This document shows positions 53,407 through 64,000 of a DNA stretch of 64,000 bases, piece after piece. The notes under the pieces are model-generated. The model saw nothing but the letters and a program-made list of their open reading frames with translations. It was not told the origin of the DNA and searched no databases. Each line of letters begins with the position of its first letter. Position 1 is the first letter of the stretch. The position numbers were made by a program, and so were the translations under genes. Source of the DNA: Microvelia longipes (lineage: Eukaryota > Arthropoda > Insecta > Hemiptera > Veliidae); the NCBI GenBank assembly GCA_018340805.1, contig JACMZG010001908.1, positions 12,803,059 through 12,867,058 on the forward strand, read 5' to 3'.

Positions 53407-53950
53407 AAGACTAACAAGGTGCTAAGTTTCATCTTATTATGTTTCATTTTTCCTCATATATACCGAACGTATATAGAAAACATATTTTATATGGTGTGCA
53501 AAAAAACCAATTATCGGTTTTTGGTGTTTTTAGGACCTCCTATGTATAAGACTAACATATCTGTCAAGTCTTGGCAGATAACATATCCCATGACTTGTGC
53601 ACGTTTTTTAAAAAATTGTAAATTGGAGTTGAAATTAGTGTACTTTAATAAATAAGTGTGCTAAGTTTCGTTTCAATACAACAAGTATATCTATGTTTTT
53701 TGTTGGGTCATAAAAGTTAAGCAGCATCGAGCTTGGTCAGTGCCTGGATGGGTGTGACGCTGGGAATAAAACGGATGTATTTAATGTGTGAGGACGAGCT
53801 AATCGAGTCCGAAGATATATTATAGTATAAATTTAATGAGTTATATATTCTGCGGACGAGCAAAAGCGAAGTAGAGTGGATGAGCGGGGGGAATCCGATG
53901 TGATGCGGAAAAGTTCCGAGATATCCCGTACCCGATTTTTTACTACTATT
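53165..53950 (+). repeat. R1 copy with TA/107-bp unit and 5S-like segment
   Basis: The R1 start (TTTATACCGTAGGCATATAA) and TG-rich part are followed by a TA run, the 107-bp unit seen at 15.3 kb, the R1 middle, the 5S-like segment (53712-53768), GAGGACGAGCTAATCGAGTCC, and the R1 end AAAGTTCCGAGATATCCCGT. It links the 15-kb repeat to the R1 family. Confidence 0.65.
53712..53768 (+). repeat. Best-preserved 5S-rRNA-like segment
   Basis: AAAGTTAAGCAGCATCGAGC, TTGGTCAGTGCCTGGATGGG, then TGTGACGCTGGGAATA follows animal 5S rRNA from the A box to the C box with few differences and one inserted T. The 5' half and 3' end of 5S are absent, so it is not a functional rRNA gene. Confidence 0.65.
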
Positions 53951-56900
53951 ACTAGCGATTATGATAGTTAAGTCTTAAGAGTGCATTACATTAGAGAGGG
54001 TTGAAATTTGAAGGAGAGGGACAGTGCGCATGAACTACGAAAGCCTGTCCATAGACACAATTTAGAAGTTACTGAACTTAAAAATCCATCGTTCTGTCTT
54101 AATGAATATTAACATCAACCCATAAACTCAGCCCGAGGTAAATACCTCTGGGCTGATGCTTACTAATTAAACTTAAAAACCTCAATGCCAGTAAAAATAT
54201 ATTAGAGGCATTTATCAGAACGATTTCATGTTCTTTACATTCTTAAACATTTTATTTAATCTGTCTACACAGTGACTTAGTAAGTCAGTTCGAACATTTG
54301 CATTGAAATGCAAATGCTTTTAAACTATGCTTCTTGTCGAAACTCCTACGTGAATATTGATACAGTTTTATTGAAATTATTTTTGCGAATTTTCATCATG
54401 GATTCTTAAGTATAATTTTTGAATTTCGTGAAGGTTAGGAATGCTGCCAGCTCTTGTAGAGCTGGTATAAAGCGGCTTCAATTTTTTTTATGTAGAATGT
54501 GTAAAAAAAATTATTAGGAAGAAGGATTTTTTATATTGCTGCGCATACCCCTTAAGAGTTTGAGAAGAAAAATTTATAGAATGAGATAAGTAATAAAAAA
54601 TACCAAATGTGAAACGATTATCGATATCTTCCAGGTTTGCTTAGGGTTTTTATTAGGATCGTTATTTTTTAAAACTGATTTTTAGAACAGGAGTTTCTGG
54701 AGCCGTTTGGATGAACTCAACATTACTAATGATACTAGGAGACATAACCATCCAACGAGTAGGTGTTGTTAAGTGTCTGTGTGTAACTCGTACACATGTA
54801 TTAGTTATATTTCCATACGTGGTTATGTATCGACGTATGACTATGAAAGAAGAGTTAAAGAACAAGTAATACATGCCATTGGTTTATTCTAATGAGCTAA
54901 TCAGAATCGAAACTTTGCAGATATTGAGAGGGGATGAATATCAACTGGGACTGATTTTTAACTAATCGTACCAATTAAAGAAAAGACCCTTCGAAAGTTG
55001 TGTGAATATACTTAAAAATCAACTTCTACACTTGACATAAACGTCGAATGTAGAAAAAACACATTATTTATGTGTTCCAAACTGCATAGATCACGACGTA
55101 TACACCTCCTGTTGATTGTCACCTACTAAAAAAAGTTATGAAGCTGAAAAGAAAGTTAAATGTGACGTCTTAGCAAATAGTAGAAGCCCAACAATATTGC
55201 TTTGCGTCGCTTCATTTTATTATTGTCCTGCCTATTTTAAATATAAGATACAGCTACAGACTTATTAGCCTTTTTGCCTCTCAGAGCAACTACTCCTTAA
55301 TCCTATAAAGTTTTAAAAAGTTTAATATTATTCTATCTTGTACGGAAAAAGTTGGATTTTTAAGGGAAACTTTTAATTAAAGACCTGGCATAATGTGAAC
55401 ACTTCTGAAACGTTTCATTTTAAACATTAATTTTCTTCTTAAAAAAAAAAGTTTTCCCAACAATATTAATTTTCTCTGCAGTAAAGCGTCATGTATAGGT
55501 GTCGGGATGCAATTTTATTAAAATTTTCTTCGAGTTGGGCAATTTAATAAAAAAACTTGCTGGTAATAGTTTTCTTTATGATATTTTTTGATAAGAAACT
55601 TTTTATTAAGCCATCTTATGACTTAAAAACTAATAAAATTTCTAATCTCATAATTTATACGGTCCTATTAAATCTTGAGTAATATCAAACTTAATTTACC
55701 GTCAAACCAAGGGAAACAACTTTCTTACACTTTACAATATTTTCTTACAGCTTATAATATTTTCATTATCACCTTATGCCTATGAAATCATTATGAATTT
55801 GTTTATGCAACGTTTCTGGACTATATTTGGTTCAGAGTTGACCTCAAAAAATGCTATCCAGAATCTTATTTATTAATTTATTTACATACTTAAATATACT
55901 TTTTAAAAAATTTTCTCCAAATTTCACAATTTTCACACTGCAGTATTGTGTGTATGTTGAATGAACTAATTTGGATACCCACCCTCTGAGAAAACTATGA
56001 CTGCGCCACTGGTAGTTGTAATAAGTAGGACTACAATGACCAGTAGGTACATTTTTAATAGTTACTTTCAAACCTTTTTAACTCACCGTCAATTTGTCCA
56101 TTTTTCGTACAAGCAGTGGGTAATGTGGATTTCTTTGTATAATCCATTTACTTAAATTATCAAATTCTATTTGTATACAGTTTAATGAATTGAACTGACG
56201 AACCGGTATATTATACTTTTTAACGCGAAATAATCTAATTTCCTATAGAGCTTTAGAAGACGACATAAATGAGATAAAAGCTTGAGTTGAAGCTATTCTT
56301 TCATTGATTAAACAAAGATCTGGGCAAATGTTCCTTTACAATTTCCAATTCTTGGATTTGGTTTACCAACGTCAACCAGGTGAGAGTGACATGTTTAATT
56401 TCAACCTTCATCACCCGATCACCCTCCTGCCAGGTGGGTCCAAGGTTGAGCACGTTAATCTTCAAGGGTGGGTCTACCGCACTATTAAAATCCTCGACAC
56501 CACCTGTGCCGAACCTTCCCCCTTTTAACCCCGAATCTTTCCCTTTTAACCATCTCGTTCGTCAAACTAATGAAGTAAATCCTTTACGTCTCTTTCTCTC
56601 CATCTTTTCTATTTTGTTAAGTTTTCTTCTTCATCCTTAGACATTCACAGAGGCTTTTCTTGTAGAATTTCCCTCTGATATTTTCCTTCATCCTTACCCA
56701 TCCCCCAGTTGCCTACACATCCTAAACGCGTATCTTATTTGAGGTTAATTCATGTCTCAGTTCTTCAGAATTCTTCCCACCTTATAAAACCTCAGTGTTT
56801 ACTCACACAGAATACACATTGGAAGGAAACAGACATTTCGTTTAGAGCATGTTTATGACTGACTTCACAAAACTCGATCCGATTTGTCATCTTTTGTTTT

Positions 56901-57283
56901 TCATTGTCATCTTATATAGCAACGTATAAATATATTTTTTTTAGAAAATTAACAAGTTGTAAAGTATTGATATCGACCATTTAACATTAGACTGCTAAAT
57001 TAAATTCCTCTATTGATGCCAGAATTCCTGTTATGTAAAAGATCCATTATATCTAAACAAGTAGTAGAAACGAATTTTCGCGATTGAACCAAGGATTGGT
57101 TATTTCTAAGAATAGATTTATCAAGTGAATTTGTTATTCCAAAGAGTTTTTAATTTAGGGAATTTGATAATTCTAAAAGGAAATCGTAAAACCAAGGGGT
57201 TATTTGACCAAAAGACCTTATTTAGATTAATCATTTAAAGACCTGTTTTGTCCAAAGAATAAGTTAACCTGTATACCAGGTGT
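53951..57283. other. Long intergenic stretch without recognised genes
   Basis: Only short unsupported frames (54874-54662 minus, 56071-55844 minus, 56304-56528 and 56380-56640 plus). The less AT-rich stretch 56340-56540 was checked for exons; overlapping plus frames exist but no motif or splice pattern favours either. Confidence 0.35.
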
Positions 57284-57606
57284 CATAGAGATATATACTA
57301 GAGGGGACATAGTCTATCTTAATATATTAAAAGGCCTGAAACATCTTTTTGGGGCTTTCAGGGGCTCTGTATAAACTTATTGAACCCTTCCCCAAGAAGG
57401 AGTTAAGGTTATAATAATAAATCAATTATTTTCGTCATCCCGCACAATGTTTGTGTTTTGATTTGGATTTATAATGTTTCATATATAAGTTACTGTAATT
57501 TTGTACTGATTTTTTGATTATATTTATAAGCAAAGGTATTCAGGTTACTTTTTTAATGTTTAAAAATTAACCTATAGGGCCTCTCTAGTAATAATATCTC
57601 TATGCT
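57284..57606 (+). mobile_element. R5 MITE, single complete copy
   Basis: Terminal inverted repeats CATAGAGATATATACTAGAG at the left and CTCTAGTAATAATATCTCTA at the right. AGGTGT lies at 57278-57283 and 57607-57612, a likely 6-bp target duplication. The same unit occurs twice head-to-head at 28045-28680. No coding capacity. Confidence 0.75.
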
Positions 57607-58165
57607 AGGTGTAACTTATTGATACATCAGCTGAGGAAATAAAATACATAAATGTCATTGAACTAAACCTATTGTTAAAACCCTGCAGACCTAAACAACG
57701 GACTAAGTTTTATAAATTAGCGCGAACTGTGAAAGATCGTTTGTTATTTGTCTAGACAAAGAGCTGTAAGAAATTCTTTGTTGAAGTTAAACATTTCTAA
57801 GATAACTTGGCAAAAGTTTTAGAAATGTTCAATCTCCTCTTGAGGTGAGTTTGATATTCTCAAGATTCCGTCTTAGCTAACTAATTTCAAGTCTACTGCA
57901 TCTCATCCGACTATTTTGAAGTCTATTTATTAAGGGTTTAACTACTCTTAAGTTTTTTTTTACTTTTGCGGTAAATTAGACAGTAATCTGTTTCCTTCGT
58001 CTAACTTTTTAAAAGACTATTTATTAAATAAGAGACGTATATTGTAGTATTTAGAGTGCTTAAAATAAAAGTTTGTGAAACACAGTCTAATAAGGCTTTT
58101 TTACTAGGGATGAAAAATAAACGGTAGAGTGCAGATAATGTGGAATTGGAAGTAAAAATTAAAAA
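57607..58165. other. Intergenic DNA
   Basis: No recognised gene. GAGTGCAGATAATGTGGAAT at about 58127 recurs just after the R3 copy at about 58526. Confidence 0.35.
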
Positions 58166-58510
58166 TTCTGGTGCGGTGGTCCACTGTCGGGCGAATTTCA
58201 TTTAGAATGCGTGTTTCCGTGCTAAACAACCATTTCTTGCTTATGCAGAATCATGCCTATTGCGTTGTTCCGGTTCATACTTTAGAACCTAAGCAGTTAC
58301 TCAATTGTCAAGCACTGCTCGTAACTCATTTTGTCTGTATTTTCCAATGGAAATGAGCATAATTATCTAGTTGGTTGTACAAAACTATGCCTCTAAAATT
58401 AGAAGTACTCACTATTATTTGCACTAGTTTAAAGCTTAGTTACTTATCTTTAAGCTTAGTCAGTTATCTTTAAAGGTTTTAGCACTTTCCTTTGGAAATT
58501 GGCTAAAAAA
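58166..58510 (+). repeat. R3 element inserted within the 58-kb repeat
   Basis: GGTGCGGTGGTCCACTGTCG, AGAATGCGTGTTTCCGTGCT and the body shared with 42226-42570. On both sides lies a CAGATAATGTGGAATTGGAA-type segment, so it either interrupted a tandem array or duplicated its target. Confidence 0.6.
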
Positions 58511-58519
58511 AACGTACCA

Positions 58520-58965
58520 ACGAAAGAGCAGATAATGTGGAATTGGAAGATAAACAAAAGACCAAACATAATTGTTGATAATGGCGTGTAGAAAGGAACA
58601 ATAAACAAAAGAATTGTCATGGGTGCACATAATGATGAGTGTAGTGCAGACCTAACAACAATGCAGCTTATACAATGTAGGAAGAAAGAGTAAATATGAT
58701 ATAATGTAATTGTAATGTTGAGTGTAGAGCAATGATAGACGAAAGACAAACAATAGTAAAGATATTGGCGTGTAGAAAGTAACAATCTACAAAAGAATTG
58801 TCATGCGTGCATGTAAGAGTAGAGTGCAGATTTAACGTTAATGCACATTGTAGACTGTTTGTAACCAATTGCAACCAACATTGTAAACTGAAGATAGAAT
58901 AAACTAAATTATTACATGATATTAAGTCCATGTAATGTCGAGTGGAGAGCATTGATGAATAGTGG
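58520..58965 (+). repeat. Imperfect tandem repeat, about 180-bp unit
   Basis: GGCGTGTAGAAAG, AACAAT, ACAAAAGAATTGTCATG and AGTGCAGA blocks recur at about 58585-58655 and 58766-58835. The two minus-strand frames here (109 and 94 aa) are translations of this repeat. Confidence 0.6.
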
Positions 58966-60064
58966 CGAATCCAAGATTTTATTTTGGGAGATTTTCAAGT
59001 GCTAACCCGCAATAAAATAATGCAGCGCGGGTTTAGTGTAATTGTAATTAATCATGCACCGGGTTGCTAAAAAAACCTAAAGTCTCCACAGAAAGAACAC
59101 TGGTGAAAGCACAAACTGGTGTAAATGACCAATTTAGAACTCACATATTAAATAGTTTCGAATGCCATCAACATAAAGAACCTAACCAGTTTAAACAATA
59201 TAGCAAATTGAATAAAATTTTACATTTAAATATACTTAATCTGGTGGTTTCGCAAGTACGTAACAGTAGCATAATTACATTTTTAAAAATCGTCTTAGGG
59301 GTGGCTTTAGCCCTTAAGTCCCTTCAGGGTGCGCCTCTGTTGATGAACAAAAAAATAAAGATGATGGCGAACAAAAGAACCAACGTAAGTGCAGATAATA
59401 GCAAGTAGGAAACAAAAGTAGACAAAAGAATACCATTTTGATTTTGTTATGGAAATGGTATGGTGAAAAGATGTTTATGTATTGCTGTTGCCTATGCTAA
59501 TGTCCTTCTGATATTTCCTCGGAAAACTCTTTCTGGCTGGATTCCAAAACCCTCTATGAGGTCGACACAAAACCAGGGCACCAATTTCCAAATAGTTTGG
59601 CACACCTGACTCTAACCTACCATTACCTTCCCCCTCCTTGTCCAAATACTCAGGTTAAAGTTTTGGCACCGTATCCAAAATAACCTTGCCCCATTCCTCC
59701 AAAGTTTTGTCGAAATAAAAACAGGATCCTTTCTTTTAGGCTATAAAACAGTCTAAGGCTTCACACGTACAATTCCTATCATATTTTTTTTATTAATTTT
59801 TACTTCCGTGTTTGCCTACATTTTTTAGCCTTAAATTTTTAACAGGAGCTCTATGTTAGCTTATAAACGTTACTAGGATGTCTTTAGCTCGATTTAGTAA
59901 AGTCTACGAGTTATGAAAACTAAAATGAAATATTTTAGTTCGTGATTTCAGTATTATAGCATTTCAGAATCAGAAGATATTTTCTCTCTACAATAGTAAT
60001 GTCAATTTTAAACATTCAGGTTAGTCTTATACCTTGAACTTTCAGAGTTATATGGCAATAAATA
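58966..60064. other. Intergenic DNA
   Basis: A 114-codon plus frame (59064-59408) is the longest unexplained frame in this part. It has no recognised domain and its end overlaps a GTGCAGATAAT repeat word. Not accepted as a gene. Confidence 0.35.
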
Positions 60065-60485
60065 TGTAAAAACTCGGGTACTGGGTACCTCGGTACTTTT
60101 CCTCGTGATATAGGATTCGCTCATCCTCGTTACTTCGGAGTGGCTTTGCTTCTTGAGTCATTAGAAATTACTCATGAGTTAGTGACGTCTTAAAAAATTA
60201 TTTACCGGATAGTACAACTAGATTAGATTAATTTTTTTACCGTGTTTCAACTCCAGCATATACACATTGGAAGTTATTCTCTTTTTTTTGTCTATTCGAG
60301 TAAGCTATGCCTAACAATACTATTGTTAGCTTGTTTTCTTATTGATTATTGTGTTGTACTTTGAGAGCTTTGATGATAACAAACACGCACTGCACTCAGG
60401 AGGTCTCAAAACGTCTAAAACGGATGATTTATGATTCCGATATTTTTGCAAATACAATTATTTTCATAACTTCAGGCATAACTTC
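60065..60485 (-). repeat. R1 copy, minus strand, internally deleted
   Basis: In minus orientation: R1 start region (GTTTGCAAAAA-like at about 60450), the CTCAGGAGG block, the TTCGGAAAATAATTT-like and TGACGTCACTAAC-like blocks, and the end GAGGAAAAGTACCGAGGTACC at about 60083-60103. Confidence 0.6.
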
Positions 60486-62743
60486 AAAATGGCAGCAAAG
60501 ATATATCACTGTGTCAAATTGCAATACCATCCGTTATCTTTATATTATTTTAATGTTTTTTTAATCTTTTGCAAAATAGGCTAACAATGTTTAATTAAAT
60601 ACCCTAATATTCACTATTTAATTAACCATCTTAGTTTATATTAATCTAAATAACTAGCTGAATAATTGCGACGATTATAAAATACAAAATTAAAAGCTTT
60701 AATTACATAATATTTTTATCTCTTTAAGTACTACTAAATAGAACAGAAAGGATTAAAATGTTTTGTTGAGACAGTTTAAGTTTTGCAGCCGGAAAGGCAA
60801 CCATTACTCGCTTTGTTGAGCTTCTTATCCGGTTGTTTTTCCCTCGACTGCGCCTCGAGCGTTGCGTTGACTTAAAGACGAGCATTACTCGCTCTAATTA
60901 CTTTTATATAAATTAAATCCGCTCTAATTATTTTAAACTTCTTGTTATAAGTTTTAAAAGATTTAAAATAATTAATGAAATTATTCGCTTAAAAAATATG
61001 CTTAATGTAAGAATACATTAGGAAATAGAATTTTAAATAAATGGTAAAGAGATTTTGATAATTTCAGTGGCAAAAGCAGGTAATGCTGCCAAATAAATAA
61101 AACAAGCAGCCAAAAATAATGTCTATCCTAATTTTGATTGGGATCATCTTCGAGCCAAATATTTTTTGTTGTTGTTTTTAACTAGCCTTGCATTCGGTTG
61201 TTGAAAATGTTACTGTATTACTGTTTACTATTTATTTATGACCTTCTCAATAAGCTATGTATAGTTTATTGAGAAGGTATTAACCAGCGGGGGTTAATTT
61301 TAATGAGAAAAAGTTTGGATTCGATTATCACAAGTTACTAAAATTTAGCGCTGTAGTGGACCGGTGCGGACAACTCATGAACTAACCCCAATAGCTTTCC
61401 AAAAATGACCAATTATATTTTTATTTTTAAATTTATGCATAACATTGCAATATTTGGTTATGACAACTATAGTTATTGTTATTATAAAATGTTTATTTTC
61501 TTTATTAATTTTTCACAAAAACGGCATCTTGCCGATGTAATTAAAATACAGGCTGCATTAAATGCCAAAATCTTACTTCTAGCACGTGTAAACTTTAGCC
61601 ACACGTGCTATTTCATTATTACCTGATTGAATCAAATAAATTAATAAATTACTTGAATAAAAAACTTAAAAGTAATCAGAAGCGTTCTGTGTAAGTTTAA
61701 AGACGACGAAGGTCGTGCGAAGCGGTACGGCTAGTTAGAAGTATATAAAATAGTTAAGTATACAAGTATAAAAATTTAATTTCAAACTGACTGTGGACAA
61801 ACAGCGGGAAATCAAGCCACGCCCACTCAACTTAAAATTAGGTCTCCCGCCGCGCTAGTGTCGATCGGAATCAAAATTTTCCCACAATTGAGTCGATAGT
61901 CTTACTGTTTAAGTATCTATAGTCTCTGGTATTAACTAGAGATTAACTATCGCCACGTTATGACGAATTTTATGTTCGTTCTAGTAAGTTCTCATTTATC
62001 TGTCAAATATGACGCATGTATCACTAAGGTAAATATTTAATTATTCCGAGTATTCAGAAGTTAATGAGATCGAATTAAAAATATGTCAACTCATTGAGGC
62101 GGAATATAGAGTAATAAAAATAATGCGATCATATAATAATTAATTCATATTCAAACGGCCTCGTTTATTTACTTAATTTATTTCACCATTCAATAAGGTT
62201 TAAAAGAAAAACCATGATTTAATTATTCCGTTTGGCCCATCAATTAATTATAAAAGTCAGTCCGTATAAGTGAGGAGGTGCTTTCCTTAGGAAGGCACCT
62301 GTTGCAAACAGAGGCGATTGTTACGCCCCTGGGGCAGCATATAGGGTGGGACAAATAGATGGCATTTCTAAAGTAAAAGAAGGAAATCCCTCAAAAAGCG
62401 GGACAAAATTATATGAGATGCTTTAAGAGCATACAGTAGAATAAATTTAGAGCCATTCAGAGTACTATAGATTTGAGAGTCCCTAGCTCAAGTTTAGGCC
62501 AGATTGCAGTCATCGCTGGTAACAACCCGTGAGTAACTATTATATAACAGTTGTAGGATAGCTTCCCTTTGGGCATTTTCTTTGTTAGTATTTGACTTGA
62601 CTAATCTATTCTGTGTTAAGGTTTAATTAAATTTTTGTTCATGTAAAGTATTATTAATTATAATTCTGTTCTTAACATGTTGAAATATTAAATGCTTTGT
62701 TATTTAAGCAACTTTTTCTGATTATCACATTGATAGATTTCAG
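60486..62743. other. Intergenic DNA with small hairpins
   Basis: Hairpins at about 61240-61279 (ACCTTCTCAATAA against TTATTGAGAAGGT) and about 61579-61607 (AGCACGTGT against ACACGTGCT). The 73-codon frame at 61405-61626 spans the second hairpin and is unrecognised. No RNA gene seen. Confidence 0.35.
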
Positions 62744-63598
62744 ACTCAAGAGGCCAAGAATTCGTAAGAAATCTTTCTCTTCTGTGTGGTTCCGGAATCG
62801 GCCAACCGGTGCCGTGTTCACCCAAAGCCTCACTGTTAAAAGCAAAACAATAGGAAACCATCTAGAGGTAAGTTTGCCTTTATATTTAGATCCTGCGCAG
62901 TTAATTTAAGCATGTGCAGTTTATTGTTTACATATGTTTTGTGATGGATTCTTCTCTATTTTATTATTCTTGGGGGTCACTTTGTTATATGGTCTTAGCG
63001 CGTCATCCCATTTATTTAAGATCCTTGCTTTACTACTGTGTTTCACGAACCCAGTCATCCCACAAGTAGTATAAAGCTCTTTGGGTAAAAGTGTACTCCT
63101 AACATTCCTGAACTGATTTTGTGTTATAGTCTCCTCTGAATTATCCAATGATTAGGTGGATAAAATAATATAAACCAATGATTAGGTGGGTTGATGAATG
63201 CAATGCAATGCCCGGTCTTACCTAATACTATAATTTATTTATCTTTCTGATATTTTTTTTGGTCCGTATTATTTCTATCTCCACCAACATTGCGGGCGAT
63301 AAGTTAAATAAAGATAAAAATGTAACCTTAAACTTCTTATTTATGATCCCTGATAATCCCTTTAATTTTAAAAGGTTATACTAAGTCTTCACAAAATACA
63401 TGTTTCATCCTTTAAATTAAAAAATATTATTTAAGCACTTAAATTAACACTTTTTTACTTTCTGTCTTTGCTGTCTTGCAGTATTTACCAAATTTAAAAT
63501 CTGTTTTACCGAAATTGCCCCAGATACGCCTGCACCAACTTTTAGCGAATTTCCTAAAAATCGCCAATGGGATGGAAAGCATGGCTGTACTTGAAGTT
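62744..63598 (+). CDS. Unrecognised partial gene, two exon-like blocks
   Basis: Block 1 (62744-62867) follows an acceptor (GATAGATTTCAG) and ends at a donor (GAG|GTAAGT). Block 2 (63482-63598) follows a strong acceptor (TTTGCTGTCTTGCAG) and can end at GTT|GTGAGT. Both are open in the same phase, so they join in frame to about 80 residues: a basic Arg/Lys-rich part with SFSSVWFRNRPTGAVF, then a leucine-rich part with LPKLPQIRLHQLLANFL. Codon use and composition are much less AT-rich than flanks. If the second donor is not used, the frame ends at a TAA at 63632-63634. No family recognised; further exons would lie beyond the window or upstream. The block 1 donor sits at the start of an R2 copy, so the exon might instead be repeat-derived. 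Confidence 0.4.
62868..63040 (+). repeat. R2 copy directly after the exon-like block
   Basis: GTAAGTTTGCCTTTATAT, TGCGCAGTTAATTTAAGCAT, GGGGGTCACTTTG and GCGTCATCCCATTTATTTAA match 31705-31920. Confidence 0.55.
63041..63481. other. Putative intron remainder
   Basis: AT-rich DNA between the R2 copy and the second exon-like block, ending in a polypyrimidine tract and CAG. A 75-codon minus frame (63148-62921) is unsupported. Confidence 0.3.
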
Positions 63599-63889
63599 GT
63601 GAGTGTGTCAGAAATCCGTTTGAAAAGTCTCTAACCACAACATAATACGTTTAAAATCTTCATAATAGCTATCTGTTGGAACGGTTTAATAATAGTAATG
63701 ATTCGTGTCCTAGGGGAGGACTCGACCCCTATTGAAAACCAGGCATTTATATAACGTCATTAACCTGGTTTGCTGTGTCAGCAATTTACTCTTTTGAATT
63801 CTTAAACTTTTACGGCCTATAACTTTAAATTTGCTTATTATTTTTCAACGTTCGACGTATCGTCTGGTTGCGTAATACAGTTACCTAAT

Positions 63890-64000
63890 AATTCTGAGCT
63901 CGAGCGAAGCGTAGACGGGAGTAATACTACCTTAAGCTTTAGATAGTTGATATTCTGAGGACTAAGTTGAGAGTAAAAGTGCCGAGGTACCCTACCGATT
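63890..64000 (+). repeat. R1 3' end at the window edge
   Basis: GAGCGAAGCG, TATTCTGAGGACTAAG and the end AAAGTGCCGAGGTACCCTAC match the R1 terminal region; probably continues past the window. Confidence 0.5.

Noticed and set aside
53712..53768. Functional 5S rRNA gene
   Set aside because: Only the internal control region is present, without the 5' half or the 3' end, and it recurs in dispersed repeats.
56304..56640. Overlapping plus frames in a less AT-rich stretch
   Set aside because: Two frames compete, neither with a motif; no acceptor-donor pair gave a convincing exon.
58456..58952. Minus-strand frames of 109 and 94 aa
   Set aside because: They overlap each other in different frames and read a tandem repeat and the end of an R3 copy.
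59064..59408. 114-aa plus-strand frame
   Set aside because: No recognisable domain or splice context, and its end overlaps a local repeat word.

Overview
The window looks like intron-bearing, very AT-rich nuclear DNA from an arthropod, most likely an insect; the species cannot be fixed from sequence alone. The signs are spliced GMC-oxidoreductase genes of the insect glucose-dehydrogenase type with GT-AG introns, metazoan polyadenylation signals, a Penelope-like retroelement, a tRNA-derived SINE, many MITE-like inverted-repeat elements, and long (TA)n microsatellites. There are no operons, bacterial ribosome binding sites or CRISPR arrays.

Layout. 1-3.6 kb: intergenic DNA with dispersed-repeat fragments and a palindromic MITE. 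3.65-7.5 kb: an essentially full-length but frameshifted Penelope-like element (PLE) with a 12-bp target-site duplication, an inverted partial copy at its left end and a hammerhead-ribozyme-like motif in its 3' region. 8.2-9.9 kb: two palindromic higher-order arrays built on GTCGAC, about 600 bp apart. 10-18 kb: microsatellites, minisatellites, dispersed repeats, and one short cysteine-rich exon on the minus strand (16354-16515). 18.2-21.8 kb and 31.2-36.5 kb: two tandem paralogous four-exon GMC oxidoreductase genes (602 and 605 codons), both intact. 22-31 kb between them: palindromes, a tRNA-derived SINE, a LINE reverse-transcriptase remnant and a head-to-head MITE pair. 36.5-62 kb: a repeat-dominated desert with minisatellites, a GC-rich hairpin cluster, two more PLE 3' ends (one interrupted by a 518-bp MITE) and many copies of a dispersed family, here called R1, that carries a 5S-rRNA-like control region. 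62.7-63.6 kb: two adjoining exon-like blocks of an unrecognised plus-strand gene that may continue beyond the window.

The only confidently functional genes are the two GMC oxidoreductases, predicted FAD-dependent and probably secreted or membrane-anchored. Patchy near-identity between them suggests gene conversion. Most other information in the window is transposable-element biology: self-cleaving-ribozyme-like PLE ends, a Pol III (5S) control region inside a dispersed repeat, and foldback-like palindromic satellites. Dispersed-repeat families are labelled R1 to R7 for this report only; family boundaries were judged by eye.
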